Assembly: GCA_034359265.1 (NCBI GenBank)
Contig: CP136890.1
Span: 84,283,501 to 84,347,500, forward strand
Reading direction: 5' to 3'
Source of the DNA: Canna indica
Lineage: Eukaryota > Streptophyta > Magnoliopsida > Zingiberales > Cannaceae
Length of the DNA stretch: 64,000 nucleotides
Of this stretch, positions 11,019-21,526 are shown one piece after another. Within the stretch, counting starts at the first letter, position 1. Every line of letters begins with the position of its first letter. The notes beneath the pieces were generated by a model that was not told the origin of the DNA, searched no databases, and worked only from the letters and a program-made list of their open reading frames with translations. The position numbers and the translations under genes are program-made.

Positions 11019-11211
11019 AGATCACTTTGTTATCTCACGATAATCACTGTTGACGAGTCAAAATGTACATTCTCTTTTGTTATCATTATTTATATAAACT
11101 ATTGACAAGTGAAAAATTTGTTTAGTTTTTGCCACAGAACATTCTCGTGAAAAATTTACCTGAGTTTTTCTCGTGTGTTATTTGAGAAGCTCAACCATAA
11201 CTCATTTATCT

Positions 11212-11284
11212 GGGGATGTAGCTCAAATGGTAGAGCGCTCGCTTAGCATGCGAGAGGTACAGGGATTGATAACCCGCATCTCCA
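11212..11284 (+). tRNA. tRNA-Ala (AGC), class A
   Basis: T stem CAGGG/ACCCG altered. Confidence 0.5.
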
Positions 11285-11445
11285 AGTTCTATTTGCTATC
11301 TCATAATATTTACTTTACACAGATGAAAATGCCCATTTAGACAAGTTATAAATTTATACTCTTTTAGCAAACTACAATTCACATGGAATTTTACACGAGT
11401 TTTTATCTTTGTTACTCGTAACGGTTTATAGTACCTCTTCTTTTT

Positions 11446-11518
11446 GGGGATGTAGCCCAAACGGTAGAGCGCTCACTTCGCATGTGAGAGGTACGGGGAT
11501 CGATACCCCGCATCTCCA
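11446..11518 (+). tRNA. tRNA-Ala (CGC), class B
   Basis: Anticodon stem CTCAC/GTGAG is a full compensatory pair change. Confidence 0.75.
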
Positions 11519-11677
11519 AATTCATAATGGTATCTCATAATATTCACTTTTAAATGATTTAATTTTCGACAAGTAATAAATTTATACCTTTTTAGGAAAG
11601 GATAATTCAACTTGGACTTTACACGAGTTTTTTCCTTTGTTACTTTAGAAAGCTTGCAATATCTCTTCTCATATATT

Positions 11678-11750
11678 GGGGATGTAGTTCAGATGGTGGA
11701 GTGCTCGCTTCGCATGAGAGAGATACGTGGATTGGTATCCCGCATCTCCA
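11678..11750 (+). tRNA. tRNA-Ala (CGC), class C
   Basis: 3' stem GAGAG; T loop ATTGGTA. Confidence 0.45.
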
Positions 11751-11869
11751 AATTCATTACGTTATCTCATAATATTCACTTTTCACAGATCAAAATGTTC
11801 GTTAACTATCGACAAGTAATAAATTTATACTCTTTTACCTGTAAATGATCTGTAATATCTCCCCTCTTT

Positions 11870-11933
11870 GGGGATGTAGCTCGGATGGTAGAGCGCTCGC
11901 TTGAGTTACGGGGATCGATACCCCGCATCTCCA
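11870..11933 (+). pseudogene. anticodon-less tRNA-Ala-like, class D
   Basis: Preceding C spacer is shortened by about 47 bp. Confidence 0.75.
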
Positions 11934-12128
11934 AGAACTTCTTGGTATCTCACAATTCAATCACTTTTGTCGAGTCAAAATGTATATTCTCGTTCTTTAT
12001 CATTATCCATATAAAACTATCGATAAATGAAAAATTTATTTTATTTTTGCAAAAGAACATTCACATGAAAATTAAGTCGAGTTTTTCTTGTGTGTTATTA
12101 AAACCGCTCTACCACTTCCTTATTCCCT

Positions 12129-12201
12129 GGGGATGTAGCTCAAATGGTAGAGCGCTCGCTTAGCATGCGAGAGGTACGGGGATCGATACCCTGCATCTCC
12201 A
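12129..12201 (+). tRNA. tRNA-Ala (AGC), class E
   Basis: Sound cloverleaf; TTTT 6-9 nt downstream. Confidence 0.85.
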
Positions 12202-12362
12202 AATTCATTTTGTTATCTCATAACATTTACTTTTCACGGATCAAAATGTCAATTCAGACAAGTTATAAATTTCCAATCTTTTAGCAAAAGACAATTGACA
12301 TGGAATTTTACACCAGTTTTTATCTTTGCTACTTGAAATGATTTACAATATATACTTTCCTA

Positions 12363-12435
12363 AGGGATGTAGCTCAGATGGTAGAGCGCTCGCTTCGCAT
12401 GTGAGAGGTAAGGGGATCGATACCCCGCATCTCCA
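12363..12435 (+). tRNA. tRNA-Ala (CGC) in class F position
   Basis: F spacers on both sides but loop TTCGCAT: anticodon replaced, probably by conversion. Base 1 A. Confidence 0.55.
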
Positions 12436-12634
12436 AGGAACACTTTGTTATCTCACTATAATCACCGTTGACCTTTCAAAATGTACATTCTCTTTTCTTA
12501 TCATTATTCATATAAACTTATCGACAAGTGATAAATTTGTTTAGTTTTTTCCAAAGAACATTCACATGAAAAATTTACCTGAATTTTTCTCGTGTACGTA
12601 TTTATTGAGCAGCTCGGTCATAACTTGTTTCTCT

Positions 12635-12707
12635 GGGGATGTAGCTCAAATGGTAGAGCGCTCGCTTAGCATGCGAGAGGTACGTGGATCGATAACCCGC
12701 ATCTCCA
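12635..12707 (+). tRNA. tRNA-Ala (AGC), class A
   Basis: T stem CGTGG/ACCCG with two mismatches. Confidence 0.5.
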
Positions 12708-12868
12708 AGTTCATTTTGCTATCTCATAATATTTACTTTTCACAGATGAAAATGCCAATTTAGACAAGTTATAAATTTATACTCTTTTAGCAAACTACAA
12801 TTCACATGGAATTTTACAAGAGTTTTTAACTTTGTTACTTGTAACGTTTTATAGTACCTTTTCTTTTT

Positions 12869-12930
12869 GGCGATGTAGCCCAAACGGTAGAGCGCTCACT
12901 TCGCATGCGAGAGGTGCGGGGATCAATACC
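12869..12930 (+). pseudogene. tRNA-Ala (CGC), class B, 3' end lost
   Basis: T loop runs into ACGAGTTTTCGG; acceptor 3' strand is gone. Confidence 0.7.
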
Positions 12931-13092
12931 ACGAGTTTTCGGCATGATCTCATTATATTCACTTTTCCATGATTTAATTTTCGACAAGTATTAAATTTAT
13001 ACCTTTTTAGCAAAGGACAATTCACCTGGGACTTTACACGAGTTTTTTCCTTTGTTACTTCAGAAAGTTTGCAATATCTGTTCTCATATATT

Positions 13093-13165
13093 AGGGATGT
13101 AGTTCAGATGGTGGAGCGCTCGCTTCGCATGCGAGAGATACGTGGATCGGTGTCCCGCATCTCCA
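13093..13165 (+). tRNA. tRNA-Ala (CGC), class C
   Basis: Base 1 A; T loop ATCGGTG. Confidence 0.45.
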
Positions 13166-13332
13166 AATTCATTACGTAATCTCATAATATTCACTTTTCA
13201 CAGATCAAAATGTTCGTTAACTATCAACAAGTAATAAATTTATACTCTTTTAGCAAAAGACTATTCACATGAAATTTTACACGATTTTTTTTTCTGTGTT
13301 GCTTAAAATGATCTGTAATATCTCCTCTCTTT

Positions 13333-13396
13333 GGGGATGTAGCTCGGATGGTAGAGCGCGCGCTTGAGTTACGGGGATCGATATCCCGCATCTCCA
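13333..13396 (+). pseudogene. anticodon-less tRNA-Ala-like, class D
   Basis: GCGCGCTTGAG variant; T stem with one G:U. Confidence 0.7.
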
Positions 13397-13593
13397 AGAA
13401 CTTCTTGTTATCTCACAATTCAATCACTTTTGGCGAGTCAAAATGTATATTCTCGTTTTTTATCATTATCCATATAAAAATATCGATAAATGAAAAATTT
13501 ATTTTATTTTTGCAAAAGAACATTCACATGAAAATTTACTCGTGTGTTTTTCTTGTGTGTTATTGAAAACGCTCTACCACTTCCTTACACCCT

Positions 13594-13666
13594 TGGGATG
13601 TAGCTCAAATGGTAGAGTGCTTGCTTAGCATGCAAGAGGTAAGGGGTTCGATACCTTGCATCTCTA
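13594..13666 (+). tRNA. tRNA-Ala (AGC), class E
   Basis: Stem CTTGC/GCAAG is a compensated change. T loop has reverted to canonical TTCGATA. Confidence 0.7.
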
Positions 13667-13826
13667 AATTCATTTTGTTATCTCATAACATTTACTTTTC
13701 ACGTATCAAAATGTCAGTTCAGACAAGTTATAAATTTCTAATCTTTAGCAAAAGACAATTGACATGGAATTTTACACCAGTTTTTATCTTTGCTACTTGA
13801 AATGATTTGCCATATATCCTTTCGTA

Positions 13827-13856
13827 GGGGATGTAGCTCAAATGGTTGAGCGCTAG
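13827..13856 (+). pseudogene. tRNA-Ala 5' half, class F
   Basis: Ends after GAGCGCTAG and jumps to the discriminator region CCAAGAAC. Confidence 0.8.
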
Positions 13857-14057
13857 CCAAGAACACTTTCTTATCTCACGATAATCACTGTTGATCATTC
13901 AAAATGTACATTCTCTTTTGATATCATTATTCATATAAACCTATCGACAAGTGATAAATTTGTTTAGTTTTTGCCAAAGAGCATTCACATGAAAAATTTA
14001 CTAGAGTTTTTCTCGTGTACGTGTTTTTTGAGAAGCTCAGTCATAACTCGTTTCTCT

Positions 14058-14130
14058 GGGCATGTAGCTCAAATGGTAGAGTGCTCGCTTAGCATGCGAG
14101 AGGTACGGGGATCGATAACACGCATCTCCA
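14058..14130 (+). tRNA. tRNA-Ala (AGC), class A
   Basis: Acceptor GGGCATG; T stem ACACG. Confidence 0.45.
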
Positions 14131-14291
14131 AGTTTATTTTGCTTTCTCATAATATTTACTATTCACATATGAAAATGCCCATTCAGACAAGTTATAAATT
14201 TATACTCTTTTAGCAAACTACAATTCACATGGAATTTTACACGAGTTTTTATCATAGTTACTTGTAACGGTTTATACTACCTCTTCTTTTT

Positions 14292-14364
14292 GGGGATGTA
14301 GCCCAAACGGTAGCGCGCTCGTTTCGCATGCGAGAGGTACGGGGATCGATATCCCGCATCTCCA
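14292..14364 (+). tRNA. tRNA-Ala (CGC), class B
   Basis: D stem GCGC and stem CTCGT weaken it. Confidence 0.5.
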
Positions 14365-14523
14365 AATTCATAATGTTATCTTATAATATTCACTTTTAAA
14401 TGATTTAATTTTCGACAATTAATAAATTTATACCTTTTTAGGAAAGGACAATTCACCTTGGACTTTACACGAGTTTTTTCCTATGTTACTTTAGAAAGCT
14501 TGCAATATCTCTTCTCATATATT

Positions 14524-14596
14524 GGGGATGTAGTTCAGATGGTGGAGCGCTCGCTTCGCATGCGAGAGATACGTGGATCGGTATCCTGCATCTCCA
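14524..14596 (+). tRNA. tRNA-Ala (CGC), class C
   Basis: T stem CGTGG/TCCTG. Confidence 0.55.
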
Positions 14597-14762
14597 AATT
14601 CATTACGTTATCTCATAATATTCACTTTTCACGGAACAAAATGTTCGTTAACTATCGACAAGTAATAAATTTATACTCTTTTAGCAAAAGACTATTCACA
14701 TGAAATATTACACGAGTTTTTTTCTGTGTTACTTAAAATGATCTGTAATATCTCCTCTCTAT

Positions 14763-14826
14763 GGGGATGTAGCTCGGATGGTAGAGCGCTCGCTTGAGTT
14801 ACGGGGATCGATACCCCGCATCTCCA
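14763..14826 (+). pseudogene. anticodon-less tRNA-Ala-like, class D
   Basis: Consensus. Confidence 0.75.
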
Positions 14827-15020
14827 AGAACTTCTTGTTATCTCACAATTCAATCACTTTTGACGAGTCAAAATGTGTATTCTCGTTCTTTATCATTATC
14901 CATATAAAACTATCGATAAATGAAAATTTTATTTTATTTTTGCAAAAGATCATTCACATGAAAATGTACTCGAGTTTTTCTTGTGTGTTATTAAAAACGT
15001 TCTACCACTTCTTACTCCCC

Positions 15021-15093
15021 AGGGATGTAGCACAAATGGTAGAGCGCTCGCATAGCATGCGAGAGGTACAGGGATCGATACCCTGTATCTCCA
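15021..15093 (+). tRNA. tRNA-Ala (AGC), class E
   Basis: D arm GCAC; T stem CAGGG/CCCTG is a compensated change. Confidence 0.55.
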
Positions 15094-15254
15094 AATTCAT
15101 TTTGTTATCTCATAACATTTACTTTTCACGTATCAAAATGTCAATTCAGACAAGTTATAAATTTATAATCTTTTAGCACAAGATAATTGACATGGAATTT
15201 TACACCAGTTTTTATCTTTGCTACTTGAAATGATTTGCAATATATTCTTTCCTA

Positions 15255-15327
15255 GGGGATGTAGTTCAGATAGTAGAGCGCTCGCTTTGCATGCGAGAGG
15301 TACGGGGATCGATACCCCGCATCTCCA
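15255..15327 (+). tRNA. tRNA-Ala (TGC), class F
   Basis: D stem GTTC is the only weak point. Confidence 0.75.
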
Positions 15328-15525
15328 GGAAACATTTTGTTATCTCACGATAATCACTGTTGACGAGTCAAAATGTACATTCTTCTTTGTTATCATTATT
15401 CATATAAAACTATGGACAAGTGATAAATTTGTTTAGTTTTTGCCAATGAACATTCACATGAAAAATTTACATGAGTTTTTCTCGCGAAGTGTTTTTTAGG
15501 AAGCTCAGTCATAACTCGATTCTCT

Positions 15526-15598
15526 GGGGAGGTAGCTCAAATGGTAGAGCGCTCGCTTAGCATGCGAGAGGTACGGGGATCGATAACCCACATCTCCA
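15526..15598 (+). tRNA. tRNA-Ala (AGC), class A
   Basis: Base 6 G (GGGGAGG); T stem ACCCA. Confidence 0.5.
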
Positions 15599-15759
15599 AG
15601 TTCATTTTGCTATCTCATAATATTTACTTTTCACGGATGAAAATGCCCAGTGAGACAAGTTATAAATTTATACTCTTTTAGCAAACTATAATTCACATGG
15701 AATTTTACAAGAGTTTTTAACTTTGTTACTTGTAACGGTTTATAGTACCTCTTCTTTTT

Positions 15760-15832
15760 GGGGACGTAGCCCAAACGGTAGAGCGCTCGCTTCGCATGCG
15801 AGAGGTACGGGGATCGATACCCCGCATCTCCA
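15760..15832 (+). tRNA. tRNA-Ala (CGC), class B
   Basis: Base 6 C, otherwise consensus. Confidence 0.7.
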
Positions 15833-15991
15833 AATTCATAATGTTATCTCATAATATTCACTTTTAAATGATTTAATTTTCGACAACTAATAAATTTATA
15901 CCTTTTTAGGAAAGGACAATTCACCTTGGACTTTACACGAGTTTTTTCCTTTGTTACTTTAGAAAGCTTGCAATATCTCTTCTCATATATT

Positions 15992-16064
15992 GGGGATGTA
16001 GTTCAGATGGTGGAGAGGTCGCTTCGCATGCGAGAGATACGTGGATTGGTATCCCGCATCTCCA
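15992..16064 (+). tRNA. tRNA-Ala (CGC), class C
   Basis: D stem 3' strand GAGA altered. Confidence 0.45.
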
Positions 16065-16230
16065 AATTCATTACGTTATCTCATAATATTCACTTTTCAC
16101 GAATCAAAATGTTCGTTAACTATCGACAAGTAATAAATTTATACTCTTTTAGCTAAAGACTATTCACATAAAATTTTACACGAGTTTTTTTCTGTGTTAC
16201 TTACAATGATCTGTAATATCTCCTCTCTAT

Positions 16231-16294
16231 GGGGATGTAGCTCGGATGGTAGAGCGCTCGCTTGAGTTACGGGGATCGATACCCCGCATCTCCA
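16231..16294 (+). pseudogene. anticodon-less tRNA-Ala-like, class D
   Basis: Consensus. Confidence 0.75.
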
Positions 16295-16488
16295 AGAACT
16301 TCTTGTTATCTCACAATTCAATCACTTTTGACGAGTCAAAATGTGTATTCTCGTTCTTTATCATTATCCATATAAAACTATTGATAAATGAAAATTTTAT
16401 TTTATTTTCGCAAAAGATCTTTCACATGAAAATTTACTCGTGTTTTTCTTGTGTGTTATTAAAAACGTTCTACCACTTCTTACTTCCC

Positions 16489-16561
16489 GGGGATGTAGCT
16501 CAAATGGTAGAGCGCTCGCTTAGCATGCGAGAGGTACGGGGATCGATACCCTGCATCTCCA
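16489..16561 (+). tRNA. tRNA-Ala (AGC), class E
   Basis: All stems pair; T4 close downstream. Confidence 0.85.
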
Positions 16562-16722
16562 AATTCATTTTGTTATATCATAACATTTAGTTTTCACGTA
16601 TCAAAATGTCAATTCCGACAAGTTATAAATTTCTAATCTTTTAGCAAAAGATAATTGACATGGAATTTTACACCAGTTTTTATCTTTGCTACTTGAAATG
16701 ATTTGCAATATATTCTTTCCTA

Positions 16723-16795
16723 GGGGATTTTGCTCAAATGGTAGAGCGCTCGCTTTGCATGCGATAGGTACGGGGATCGATTCCCCGCATCTCCA
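16723..16795 (+). tRNA. tRNA-Ala (TGC), class F
   Basis: A box altered (TTTGCTCAAATGG); base 42 T. Confidence 0.5.
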
Positions 16796-16993
16796 GGGAA
16801 CACTTTGTTATCTCACGATAATAATTGTTGACGAGTCAAAATATACATTCTTTTTTGTTATCATTATTCAAATAGAACTATCGACAAGTGATAAATTTGT
16901 TTAGTTGTTGCCAAAGAACATTCACATGAAAAATTTACCTGATTTTTTCTCGTGTGGTGTTTTTTAGGAAGCTCAGTCATAACTCGTTTCTTT

Positions 16994-17066
16994 GGGGATG
17001 TAGCTCAAATGGTAGAGATCTCACTTAGCATCCGAGAGGTACGGGGATCGATAACCCGCATCTCCA
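16994..17066 (+). tRNA. tRNA-Ala (AGC), class A
   Basis: GAGATCTCAC and CCGAG leave a poor anticodon stem. Confidence 0.4.
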
Positions 17067-17227
17067 AGTTTAATTTCCTATCTCATAATATTTACTTTAC
17101 ACAGATGAAAATGCCCATTCAGACAAGTTATAAATTTATACTCTTTTAGCAAACTATAATTCACATGGAATTTTACACGACTTTTTATCTTTGTTACTTG
17201 TAACGGTTTATAGTACCTCTTTTTTTT

Positions 17228-17300
17228 GGGGATGTAGCCCAAACGGTAGAGCGCTCGCTTCGCATGCGAGAGGTACGGGGATCGATACCCCGCATCTCCA
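17228..17300 (+). tRNA. tRNA-Ala (CGC), class B
   Basis: Class consensus. Confidence 0.75.
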
Positions 17301-17459
17301 AATTCATAATGTTATCTTATAATATTCACTTTTAAATGATTTAATTTTTTATAACTAATAAATTTATACCTTTTTAGGAAAGGACAATTCACCTTGGACT
17401 TTGCACGAGTTTTTTCCTTTGTTACTTTAGAAAGCTTGCAATATCTCTTCTCATATATT

Positions 17460-17532
17460 GGGGACATAGTTCAGATGGTGGAGCGCTCGCTTTGCATGCG
17501 AGAGATACGTGGATCGGTATCCTGCATCTCCA
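17460..17532 (+). tRNA. tRNA-Ala (TGC) in class C position
   Basis: Loop TTTGCAT in a C-type body; acceptor GGGGACA damaged. Confidence 0.4.
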
Positions 17533-17698
17533 AATTCATTACGTTATATCATAATATTCACTTTTCACGGATCAAAATGTTCGTTAACTATCGACAAGTA
17601 ATAAATTTATACTCTTTTAGCAAAAGACTATTCACATAAAATTTTACACGAGTTTTTTTTTGTGTTACTTAGAATGATTTGTAATATCTCCTATCTAT

Positions 17699-17762
17699 GG
17701 GGATGTAGCTCGGATGGTAGAGCGCTCGCTTGAGTTACGGGGATTGATACCCCGCATCTCCA
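17699..17762 (+). pseudogene. anticodon-less tRNA-Ala-like, class D
   Basis: B box GATTGATACC. Confidence 0.72.
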
Positions 17763-17956
17763 AGAACTTCTTGTTATCTCACAATTCAATCACTTTTGAC
17801 GAGTCAAAATGTGTATTCTCGTTCTTTATCATTATCCATATAAAACTATCGATAAATGAAAATTTTATTTTATTTTTGCAAAAGATCATTCACATGAAAA
17901 TTTACTCGAGTGTTTCTTGTGTGTTATTAAAAATGTTCTACCACTTCTTACTCCCC

Positions 17957-18029
17957 GGGGATGTAGCACAAATGGTAGAGCGCTCGCTTAGCATGTGAGA
18001 GGTACGGGGATTGATACCCTGCATCTCCA
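17957..18029 (+). tRNA. tRNA-Ala (AGC), class E
   Basis: D arm GCAC; 3' stem GTGAG. Confidence 0.55.
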
Positions 18030-18190
18030 AATTCATTTTGTTATCTCATAACATTTACTTTTCACGTATCAAAATGTCAATTCAGACAAGTTATAAATTT
18101 CTAATGTTTTAGCAAAAGATAATTGACATGGAATTTTACACTAGTTTTTATCTTTGCTACTTGAAATGATTTGCAATATATTCTTTCCTA

Positions 18191-18263
18191 GGGGATGTAG
18201 CTCAGATGGTAGAGCGCTCGCTTTGCATGCGAGAGGTACGGGGATTGATACCCTGCATCTCCA
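18191..18263 (+). tRNA. tRNA-Ala (TGC), class F
   Basis: Sound; T loop ATTGATA. Confidence 0.8.
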
Positions 18264-18461
18264 GGGAACACTTTGTTATCTCACGATAATCACTGTTGAC
18301 GAGTCAAAATGTACATTCTTTTTTGTTATCATTATTCGTATAAAACTATCGACAAGTGATAAATTTGTTTAGTTTTTGCCAAAGAACATTCACATGAAAA
18401 ATTTACCTGAGTTTTTCTCGTGCAGTGTTTTTTAGGAAGCTCGGTCATAACTCGTTTCTCT

Positions 18462-18534
18462 GGGGATGTAGCTCAAATGGTAGAGCTCTCGCTTAGCATG
18501 CGAAAGGTACGGGGATCGATAACCCGCATCTCCA
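18462..18534 (+). tRNA. tRNA-Ala (AGC), class A
   Basis: First of the central A type: base 26 T, C27:A43 and G53:A61 mismatches, proximal T4 lost. Confidence 0.5.
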
Positions 18535-18695
18535 AGTTTAATTTCCTATCTCATAATATTTACTTTACACAGATGAAAATGCCCATTCAAACAAGTTGTA
18601 AATTTATACTCTTTTAGCAAACTATAATTCACATGGAATTTTACACGAGTTTTTATCTTTGTTACTTGTAACGGTTTATAGTACCTCTTCTTTTT

Positions 18696-18768
18696 GGGGA
18701 TGTTGCCCAAACGGTAGAGCGCTCGCTTCGCATGCGAGAAGTACGGGGATCCATACCCCGCATCTCCA
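18696..18768 (+). tRNA. tRNA-Ala (CGC), class B
   Basis: A box TTGCCC; T loop ATCCATA. Confidence 0.5.
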
Positions 18769-18927
18769 AATTCATAATGTTATCTTATAATATTCACTTT
18801 TAAATGATTTAATTTTTGACATCTAATAAATTTATACCTTTTTAGGAAAGGACAATTCACCTTGGACTTTACACGAGTTTTTTCCTTTGTTACTTTAGAA
18901 TGCTTGCAATATCTCTTCACATATATT

Positions 18928-19000
18928 GGGGATGTAGTTCAGATGGTGGAGCGCTCGCTTCGCATGCGAGAGATACGTGGATCGGTATCCTGCATCTCCA
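18928..19000 (+). tRNA. tRNA-Ala (CGC), class C
   Basis: Class consensus, TCCTG T stem. Confidence 0.55.
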
Positions 19001-19165
19001 AATTCATTACATTATCTCATAATATTCACTTTTCACGGATCAAAATGTTCGTTAACTATCGACAAGTAATAAATTTATACTATTTTAGAAAAAGACTATT
19101 CACATGAAATTTTACACGAGATTTTTCTGTGTTACTTAAAATGATCTGTAACATCTCCTCTCTAT

Positions 19166-19229
19166 GGGGATATAGCTCGGATGGTAGAGCGCTCGCTTGA
19201 GTTACGGGGATCGATACCCCGCATCTCCA
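19166..19229 (+). pseudogene. anticodon-less tRNA-Ala-like, class D
   Basis: Base 7 A (GGGGATA). Confidence 0.72.
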
Positions 19230-19423
19230 AGAACTTCTTGTTATCTCACAATTCAATCACTTTTGGCGAGTCAAAATGTGCATTATCGTTCTTTATCATT
19301 ATCCATATAAAACTATCGATAAATGAAAATTTTATTTTATTTTTGCAAAAGATCATTCACATGAAAATTTACTCGAGTGTTTCTTGTGTGTTATTAAAAA
19401 CGTTCTACCACTTTTGAATCCCC

Positions 19424-19496
19424 GGGGATGTAGCTCAAATGGTAGAGCGCTAGCTTAGCATGCGAGAGGTACGGGGATTGATACTTTGCATCTCCA
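19424..19496 (+). tRNA. tRNA-Ala (AGC), class E
   Basis: CTAGC/GCGAG mismatch; T stem CTTTG with three G:U. Confidence 0.5.
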
Positions 19497-19502
19497 ACTT
19501 CA

Positions 19503-19506
19503 TTTT
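19503..19506 (+). terminator. Pol III T4 terminator (example, class E)
   Basis: TTTT 7 nt after the tRNA ending at 19496. This proximal T4 is kept in classes E and E2. Confidence 0.7.
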
Positions 19507-19664
19507 GTTATCTCATAACATTTACTTTTCATGTATCAAAATGTCAATTCAGACAAGTTATAAATTTCTAATCTTTTAGCAAAAGATAATTGACATGGAA
19601 TTTTACACCAGTTTTTATCTTTGCTACTTGAAATGATTTGCAATACATTCTTCCCTAGGGGATG

Positions 19665-19676
19665 TAGCTCAGATGG
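19665..19676 (+). promoter_or_regulatory. internal Pol III A box (example, class F)
   Basis: TAGCTCAGATGG fits the tRNA A-box consensus; the same position in nearly every unit, including class D, keeps it. Confidence 0.85.
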
Positions 19677-19708
19677 TAGAGCGCTCGCTTTGCATGCGAG
19701 AGGTACGG

Positions 19709-19719
19709 GGATCGATACC
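19709..19719 (+). promoter_or_regulatory. internal Pol III B box (example, class F)
   Basis: GGATCGATACC, the T-arm B box in the form usual for plant tRNA-Ala. Kept in class D, so D units could still recruit TFIIIC. Confidence 0.8.
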
Positions 19720-19785
19720 CCGCATCTCCAGGGAACACTTTGTTATCTCACGATAATAACTGTTGACGAGTCAAAATGTACATTC

Positions 19786-19791
19786 TTTTTT
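19786..19791 (+). terminator. Pol III T6 terminator (example, class F)
   Basis: First run of four or more T after the F tRNA, about 56 nt downstream, implying a long 3' trailer. Confidence 0.55.
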
Positions 19792-19928
19792 GTTATCATT
19801 ATTCATATAAAACTATCGACAAGTGATAAATTTGTTTAGTTTTTGCCAAAGAACATTCACATAAAAAATTTACCTGAGTTTTTCTCGTGTAGTGTTTTTT
19901 AGGAAGCTCGGTCATAACTCGTTTCTCT

Positions 19929-20001
19929 GGGGATGTAGCTCAAATGGTAGAGCGCTCGCTTAGCATGTGAGAGGTACGGGGATTGATACCCTGCATCTCC
20001 A
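19929..20001 (+). tRNA. tRNA-Ala (AGC), class E2
   Basis: F-type upstream, E-type downstream spacer: first hybrid of the kind later fixed in the 1920-bp HOR. Confidence 0.7.
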
Positions 20002-20162
20002 AATTCATTTTGTTATCTCATAACATTTACTTTTCATGTATCAAAATGTCAATTCAGACAAGTTATAAATTTCTAATCTTTTAGCAAAAGATAATTGACA
20101 TGGAATTTTACACCAGTTTTTATCTTTGCTACTTGAAATGATTTGCAATACATTCTTCCCTA

Positions 20163-20235
20163 GGGGATGTAGCTCAGATGGTAGAGCGCTCGCTTTGCAT
20201 GCGAGAGGTACGGGGATCGATACCCCGCATCTCCA
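20163..20235 (+). tRNA. tRNA-Ala (TGC), class F
   Basis: All stems pair; followed by the duplicated spacer. Confidence 0.88.
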
Positions 20236-20268
20236 GGGAACACTTTGTTATCTCACGATAATCACTGT

Positions 20269-20512
20269 TGACGAGTTTAAATGTACATTTTTTTTTTTGT
20301 TATCATTATTCATATAAAACTATCGACAAGTGATAAATTTGTTTAGTTTTTGCCAAAGAACATTCACATAAAAAATTTACCTGAGTAGTTGACGAGTTTA
20401 AATGTACATTTTTTTTTTGTTATCATTATTCATATAAAACTATCGACAAGTGATAAATTTGTTTAGTTTTTGCCAAAGAACATTCACATAAAAAATTTAC
20501 CTGAGTTTTTCT
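20269..20512 (+). repeat. local tandem duplication of class F spacer
   Basis: About 119 bp of F spacer (from TTGACGAGTTTAAATG to TTTACCTGAG) occurs twice in a row, at about 20269-20387 and 20389-20505, joined at GTAGTTGACGAG. It pushes the next tRNA to 393 bp from its neighbour. Long T runs lie in both copies. Confidence 0.85.
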
Positions 20513-20555
20513 CGTGTAGTGTTTTTTAGGAAGCTCGATCATAACTCGTTTCTCT

Positions 20556-20628
20556 GGGGATGTAGCTCAAATGGTAGAGCTCTCGCTTAGCATGCGAAAG
20601 GTACGGGGATCGATAACCCGCATCTCCA
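20556..20628 (+). tRNA. tRNA-Ala (AGC), class A
   Basis: Central A type with C27:A43. Starts the 1975-bp duplication. Confidence 0.5.
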
Positions 20629-20789
20629 AGTTTAATTTCCTATCTCATAATATTTACTTTACACAGATGAAAATGCCCATTCAGACAAGTTATAAATTTA
20701 TACTCTTTTAGCAAACTATAATTCACATGGAATTTTACACGAGTTTTTATCTTTGTTACTTGTAACGGTTTATAGTACCTCTTCTTTTT

Positions 20790-20862
20790 GGGGATGTAGC
20801 CCAAACGGTAGAGCGCTTGCTTTGCATGCGAGAGGTACGGGGATCGATTCCCCGCATCTCCA
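20790..20862 (+). tRNA. tRNA-Ala (TGC), B/F hybrid
   Basis: B-type D arm joined to F-type anticodon, T arm (GATTCCCC) and spacer: crossover inside the gene. Confidence 0.65.
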
Positions 20863-21060
20863 GGGAACACTTTGTTATCTCACGATAATAACTGTTGACG
20901 AGTCAAAATGTACATTCTTTTTTGTTATCATTATTCATATAAAACTATCGACAAGTGATAAATTTGTTTAGTTTTTGCCAAAGAACATTCACATGAAAAA
21001 TTTACCTGAGTTTTTCTCGTGCAGTGTTTTTTAGGAAGCTCGGTCATAACTCGTTTCTCT

Positions 21061-21133
21061 GGGGATGTAGCTCAAATGGTAGAGCTCTCGCTTAGCATGC
21101 GAAAGGTACGGGGATCGATAACCCGCATCTCCA
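21061..21133 (+). tRNA. tRNA-Ala (AGC), class A
   Basis: Central A type. Confidence 0.5.
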
Positions 21134-21294
21134 AGTTTAATTTCCTATCTCATAATATTTACTTTACATAGATGAAAATGCCCATTCAAACAAGTTGTAA
21201 ATTTATACTCTTTTAGCAAACTATAATTCACATGGAATTTTACACGAGTTTTTATCTTTGTTACTTGTAACGGTTTATAGTACCTCTTCTTTTT

Positions 21295-21367
21295 GGGGAT
21301 GTAGCCCAAACGGTAGAGCGCTCGCTTCGCATGCGAGAAGTACGGGGATCCATACCCCGCATCTCCA
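21295..21367 (+). tRNA. tRNA-Ala (CGC), class B
   Basis: T loop ATCCATA, variable AAGTA. Confidence 0.6.
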
Positions 21368-21526
21368 AATTCATAATGTTATCTTATAATATTCACTTTT
21401 AAATGATTTAATTTTTGACATCTACTAAATTTATACCTTTTTAGGAAAGGACAATTCACCTTGGACTTTACACGAGTTTTTTCCTTTGTTACTTTAGAAT
21501 GCTTGCAATATCTCTTCACATATATT

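Larger units (their letters stand above)
14292..18695 (+). repeat. three clean copies of the 1468-bp six-unit HOR
   Basis: Class B units start at 14292, 15760, 17228 and 18696, exactly 1468 bp apart, and every class in between recurs at the same offset. Each copy reads B-C-D-E-F-A. This is the plainest view of the ancestral higher-order repeat. Confidence 0.93.
19658..19730 (+). tRNA. tRNA-Ala (TGC), class F
   Basis: Every stem pairs; used above for the A/B box example. As far as I recall it matches the standard plant tRNA-Ala(TGC). Confidence 0.9.
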
